A DNA stretch of 64,000 nt from Prinia subflava. Its lineage: Eukaryota > Chordata > Aves > Passeriformes > Cisticolidae. Under the pieces are notes generated by a model. That model was not told the DNA's origin, ran no database searches, and saw nothing but the letters and a program-made list of their open reading frames with translations. The stretch lies in NCBI RefSeq assembly GCF_021018805.1, contig NC_086283.1:18070162-18134161 (forward strand). Direction: 5' to 3'. Position 1 is the first letter of the stretch, and each line of letters opens with the position of its first letter. The position numbers and the translations under genes are program-made. Below, in pieces: positions 61,250 to 64,000 of the stretch.

Positions 61250-61771
61250 GACCATCCCATACAACACAGCAGCACATGCTCCTGAACAGACAAATTGAGC
61301 CCAAGGTGTTTAACATCACTGAAATCCTCACCTTACCTCCCAGAGTTTATCTAGAAAACTCAGCTCATCCACCACCTCACTCTTACAGAGTGTATTCATT
61401 TTCCACAAAATTACAGCAGGGAGAGAAACTTTCCCGTTGGGTTTGCAGTCCCTCAGTGCCAGGGCGACCTGGGTGTGTTGCAGCTGCTGGGAGGCACTGC
61501 CAGCGGCACCAGCAGCACCTGGGGGACCTTTGCTGCAGGGGTGCTTTGCTGTAAGTGGCTCTGCACAAACCCAGAACACATCAATCCCATTGCCCTGACC
61601 CCTCAGCTTGCCTGTAGCCCCTGCTAAGGAAGGGATTTCCAGGGATAACAGGAAAGACACTGAGACAGAGGAGCATTTGGGGACTTTTCGGTGTAGAACA
61701 GCTTGGGGTAGTTTTGTCTGCCTGTCTTCCTCAACATTTCAGTGTGGGTTTGTAATCTTCTTTTCGTCTGG
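61250..61771. other. Host non-coding DNA, GC-richer patch
   Basis: Contains a GC-rich stretch (61430-61560) with short ORFs only. No gene is supported. Confidence 0.5.
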
Positions 61772-62290
61772 TGTTAGAGCTGGGATTAAATGCTCGAGAG
61801 ACGCGGTTCGTGTTCGGACTCAGATGTTTATTAATTCTTATTTATGTTACAGTCTCACAAACTGGTTAACAAGGGAGAAAATGGCTGTGTCTCTAACCCT
61901 TTCCAAGGTCTTTTAAGCATAAATTGTCCAGTAACAAGATGACACCTATATTTTTTTTACTTTTAACCCAATAACCAACCACCCATGGCCTGCAATGCAG
62001 ACTTTTCTATCCAACTACAAAATACCACCTAAACCCATGAAGAAGAAGGTGAAAGAAGGACTGGCCTACACCTTAAATCCTCCATCTTGCTATATATATA
62101 TATTACTATATTCTAAAACCTTAAACTATAGGTTTTCCACCCTGTGATATTACACACTTCTATTCAAACTATGCACCCACAATGCCAGTGCTATCAGTCA
62201 ACTTTGGAAGCCTTCTCCATAGCCTCAGCTTGAGGGTCAATGCCTGTCAGCACAAAAAGCCTGAAATTCTCAGCTTCCAGGGTTCCAACA
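61772..62290 (-). repeat. Solo LTR, minus strand
   Basis: On the minus strand the element runs from TGTTGGAACC (62290) to GAGCTCTAACA-like TGTTAGAGC complement (61772), giving canonical TG...CA ends. AATAAA on the minus strand lies at 61827-61832 (TTTATT on plus), about 60 bp before its 3' end, as in an LTR, and a CpG-bearing GAGAGACGCGG/CCGCGTCTC segment falls in the presumed U5. Length is 519 bp. No matching target duplication was found in the adjacent bases, and no internal viral sequence flanks it. Confidence 0.75.
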
Positions 62291-64000
62291 TTTCAGCTCA
62301 AGTGTTTATTCTTAGATAAAATAAAATATAGTTATAATTTTTATTTTCCCTGGCAAGCATAAAGACTTTAATCATAACATTAGATAATATTATGAAAGCA
62401 TAGGAGGAATCTTTTCTTAATTAATGCCCTAAAGAGGAGCTCGTTCTTCTTTAGCACATTGCAGGGAAGGCTTGTCATTTTAGCCTGGAACTTGTGAAGA
62501 GCAAAACCTTGCCTGGTGTTAGCCCAGCTAATCCATGCAGTGTCTGACAACATTCTTTCCCCTAGTTAGTCCATACAAGTTATAAACGGCCTACACTAAG
62601 TGAAACTGTATTTCACAGTGAAATAAATGAATGGGAAGAGTGGTGGATGGCTGATTCAGAGTTTTTCATACAATCCCATTTAAGCAAAGTTCTTGGTATT
62701 GTTAACTTCAAGCTGCAGCCCAGGACAGAGGCAGTAGATGTGTAGAAGGGACTGCTGCATCCACAGACCACTGGAAAATTTTCATTTTCATGAGGAAAGG
62801 TGCTGTACAGGTAGAACATTTCACTACAGCTGCAAGGTCAGATATTGAGCCTGCTTATTCAGCACCACAATTAAATATTCACCAATAAAACAATAGGAGT
62901 ATAAATAAAAAATTGTAAAACTGGAAGGAAATTTCACGTTAAGGAAAAAATCCAAATAGTATCATTGGGAGGGGTGAAATTTAAGTTACAAGAAACAGAT
63001 GTATCTGTAAAGGAGTTTGGTTTTGTTTCTTAATTATAAAACATACAATGAAATGTTTCAGAAATTACAAACAATTATTGACATTTCGCATCCTTGAGAC
63101 TTGCTGGCTTTTTAATATTCAAAATATATACATTGAAATATATGCAAATTTTTATCCATGGTAATTCTTATACCAGCTCACCAAATAATCTGCTGTTGAC
63201 CAGGAGCCAGTTTAATCCATCCATGGATAAAATGTGGACTCTGTATGAAAGGGAGGAGCCTTGACAGGCCCAGGTGAGTTCTTGGATATGAAAAAGAGTA
63301 AAGTTGGAACTAACAGCAAGTACAATAGTGATCCTCAGTCATAACATGGAAAGGGAAAAGAAGATTAAGTTCTGCAAAACCAAACTGATGGATCTTAGAT
63401 CTGTAAAATGAAGACATTCCTATATAAAATTTGAGGATGGTTTGCTGTCACAAATTTAAGTAGTGTGGCTTGATGGTGTAAATTAGTTAAAATCCGTGTC
63501 CTGAAAATGTCAGATTATATACACTCTACACGCAGCAAATCTTGTCACTGCCTGCTTTTCCTCCATCTGATGCAAAGCCTTAAAAATATGGATATGCTGA
63601 AATGCACAGGCATTTCTTAAACCCTACACAGAACTTCCTACCAAACAAGGGTCACAGAGACTGGGAGGGAAAACCTTGGCAGGTTTTCTTAATCTGTTTT
63701 GATGTTTCTGTATCAACCCAATTAATTCACAAAGAAAGGGCTCACATAGCACATGTAAGAAACCTGCACTCTAAACTTGTCCCCCAGAAGGAGGTGCCTC
63801 ATAACTGATTTGGAACTAGCAATATTAGGATATATTATTTGGTTATTTTTTAAAAATTATATAAGAACATGGGATAACAAACAATCTCTAATAAATACTA
63901 TTTGGACATTTATTAAATGTAATTAATGAAGTGCTTAAGAATTATTTTTTGCTTCCCAACTGAGTTGAAATGTAGTGATTCTTTCATACTTCTGCTTTCT
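62291..64000. other. Host non-coding DNA, nothing identified
   Basis: AT-rich sequence to the window end. No ORF over 70 codons, no repeat or RNA gene recognised. Confidence 0.55.

Noticed and set aside
1..64000. CRISPR arrays, bacterial operons, riboswitches
   Set aside because: The composition, LTR elements and CR1 relics are vertebrate; no spaced direct-repeat array or bacterial signals were seen.

Overview
The window reads as vertebrate nuclear DNA from a bird, quite possibly a songbird. Three things point there: fragments of CR1 LINEs, solo LTRs with avian-type architecture, and a class II endogenous retrovirus whose envelope transmembrane subunit has the layout of avian alpharetroviruses. 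Almost all of the 64 kb is AT-rich, non-coding intergenic or intronic sequence. I found no host exon I could defend; nearly all ORFs outside the provirus are short, many lack an ATG, and the longest sit in simple repeats.

The centrepiece is a provirus at 14913-21557 (6,645 bp), flanked by a 6-bp target duplication (ATTCAA). It has two 325-bp LTRs differing at 2 sites, an elongator tRNA-Met primer binding site, a consensus splice donor, and open gag, pro (dUTPase plus protease) and pol (RT, RNase H, integrase) frames. These frames are linked by two textbook -1 frameshift heptamers, G GGA AAC at gag/pro and A AAT TTT at pro/pol. Then comes a polypyrimidine/AG splice acceptor, an env reduced to the transmembrane subunit (almost all of the surface subunit is missing), and a polypurine tract. 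Gag, Pro and Pol are betaretrovirus-like. The TM has a C-x6-CC motif and an N-terminal cysteine pair spaced exactly as around the internal fusion peptide of avian sarcoma/leukosis viruses. The element looks young and recently mobile, but as it stands it cannot make a complete envelope.

Layout: 1-14906 is host non-coding DNA with a CR1 3' end near 5.9 kb. 14907-21563 is the provirus with its target duplications. 21564-43827 is host non-coding DNA with a G-rich pentamer array (28.1 kb), an 83-nt near-perfect hairpin (30.4 kb), a CR1 fragment (31.3 kb) and an old CR1 reverse-transcriptase fragment (42.2-42.7 kb). 43832-44280 is a solo LTR with TCAC duplications. 46078-46486 is a striking purine-only pentamer satellite. 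47.4-47.9 kb holds a probable third LTR. 49-58 kb carries a cluster of G/T-rich or A/C-rich low-complexity tracts. 60.5-61.25 kb has two clusters of an 85-bp repeat. 61772-62290 is a solo LTR on the minus strand. The rest is unremarkable AT-rich sequence.

What works together here is the proviral machinery: the 5' LTR drives a genomic RNA read as Gag, Gag-Pro and Gag-Pro-Pol by frameshifting, and splicing from 15362 to about 20585 could give a short env message. All other entries are repeats or relics with no visible coding role.
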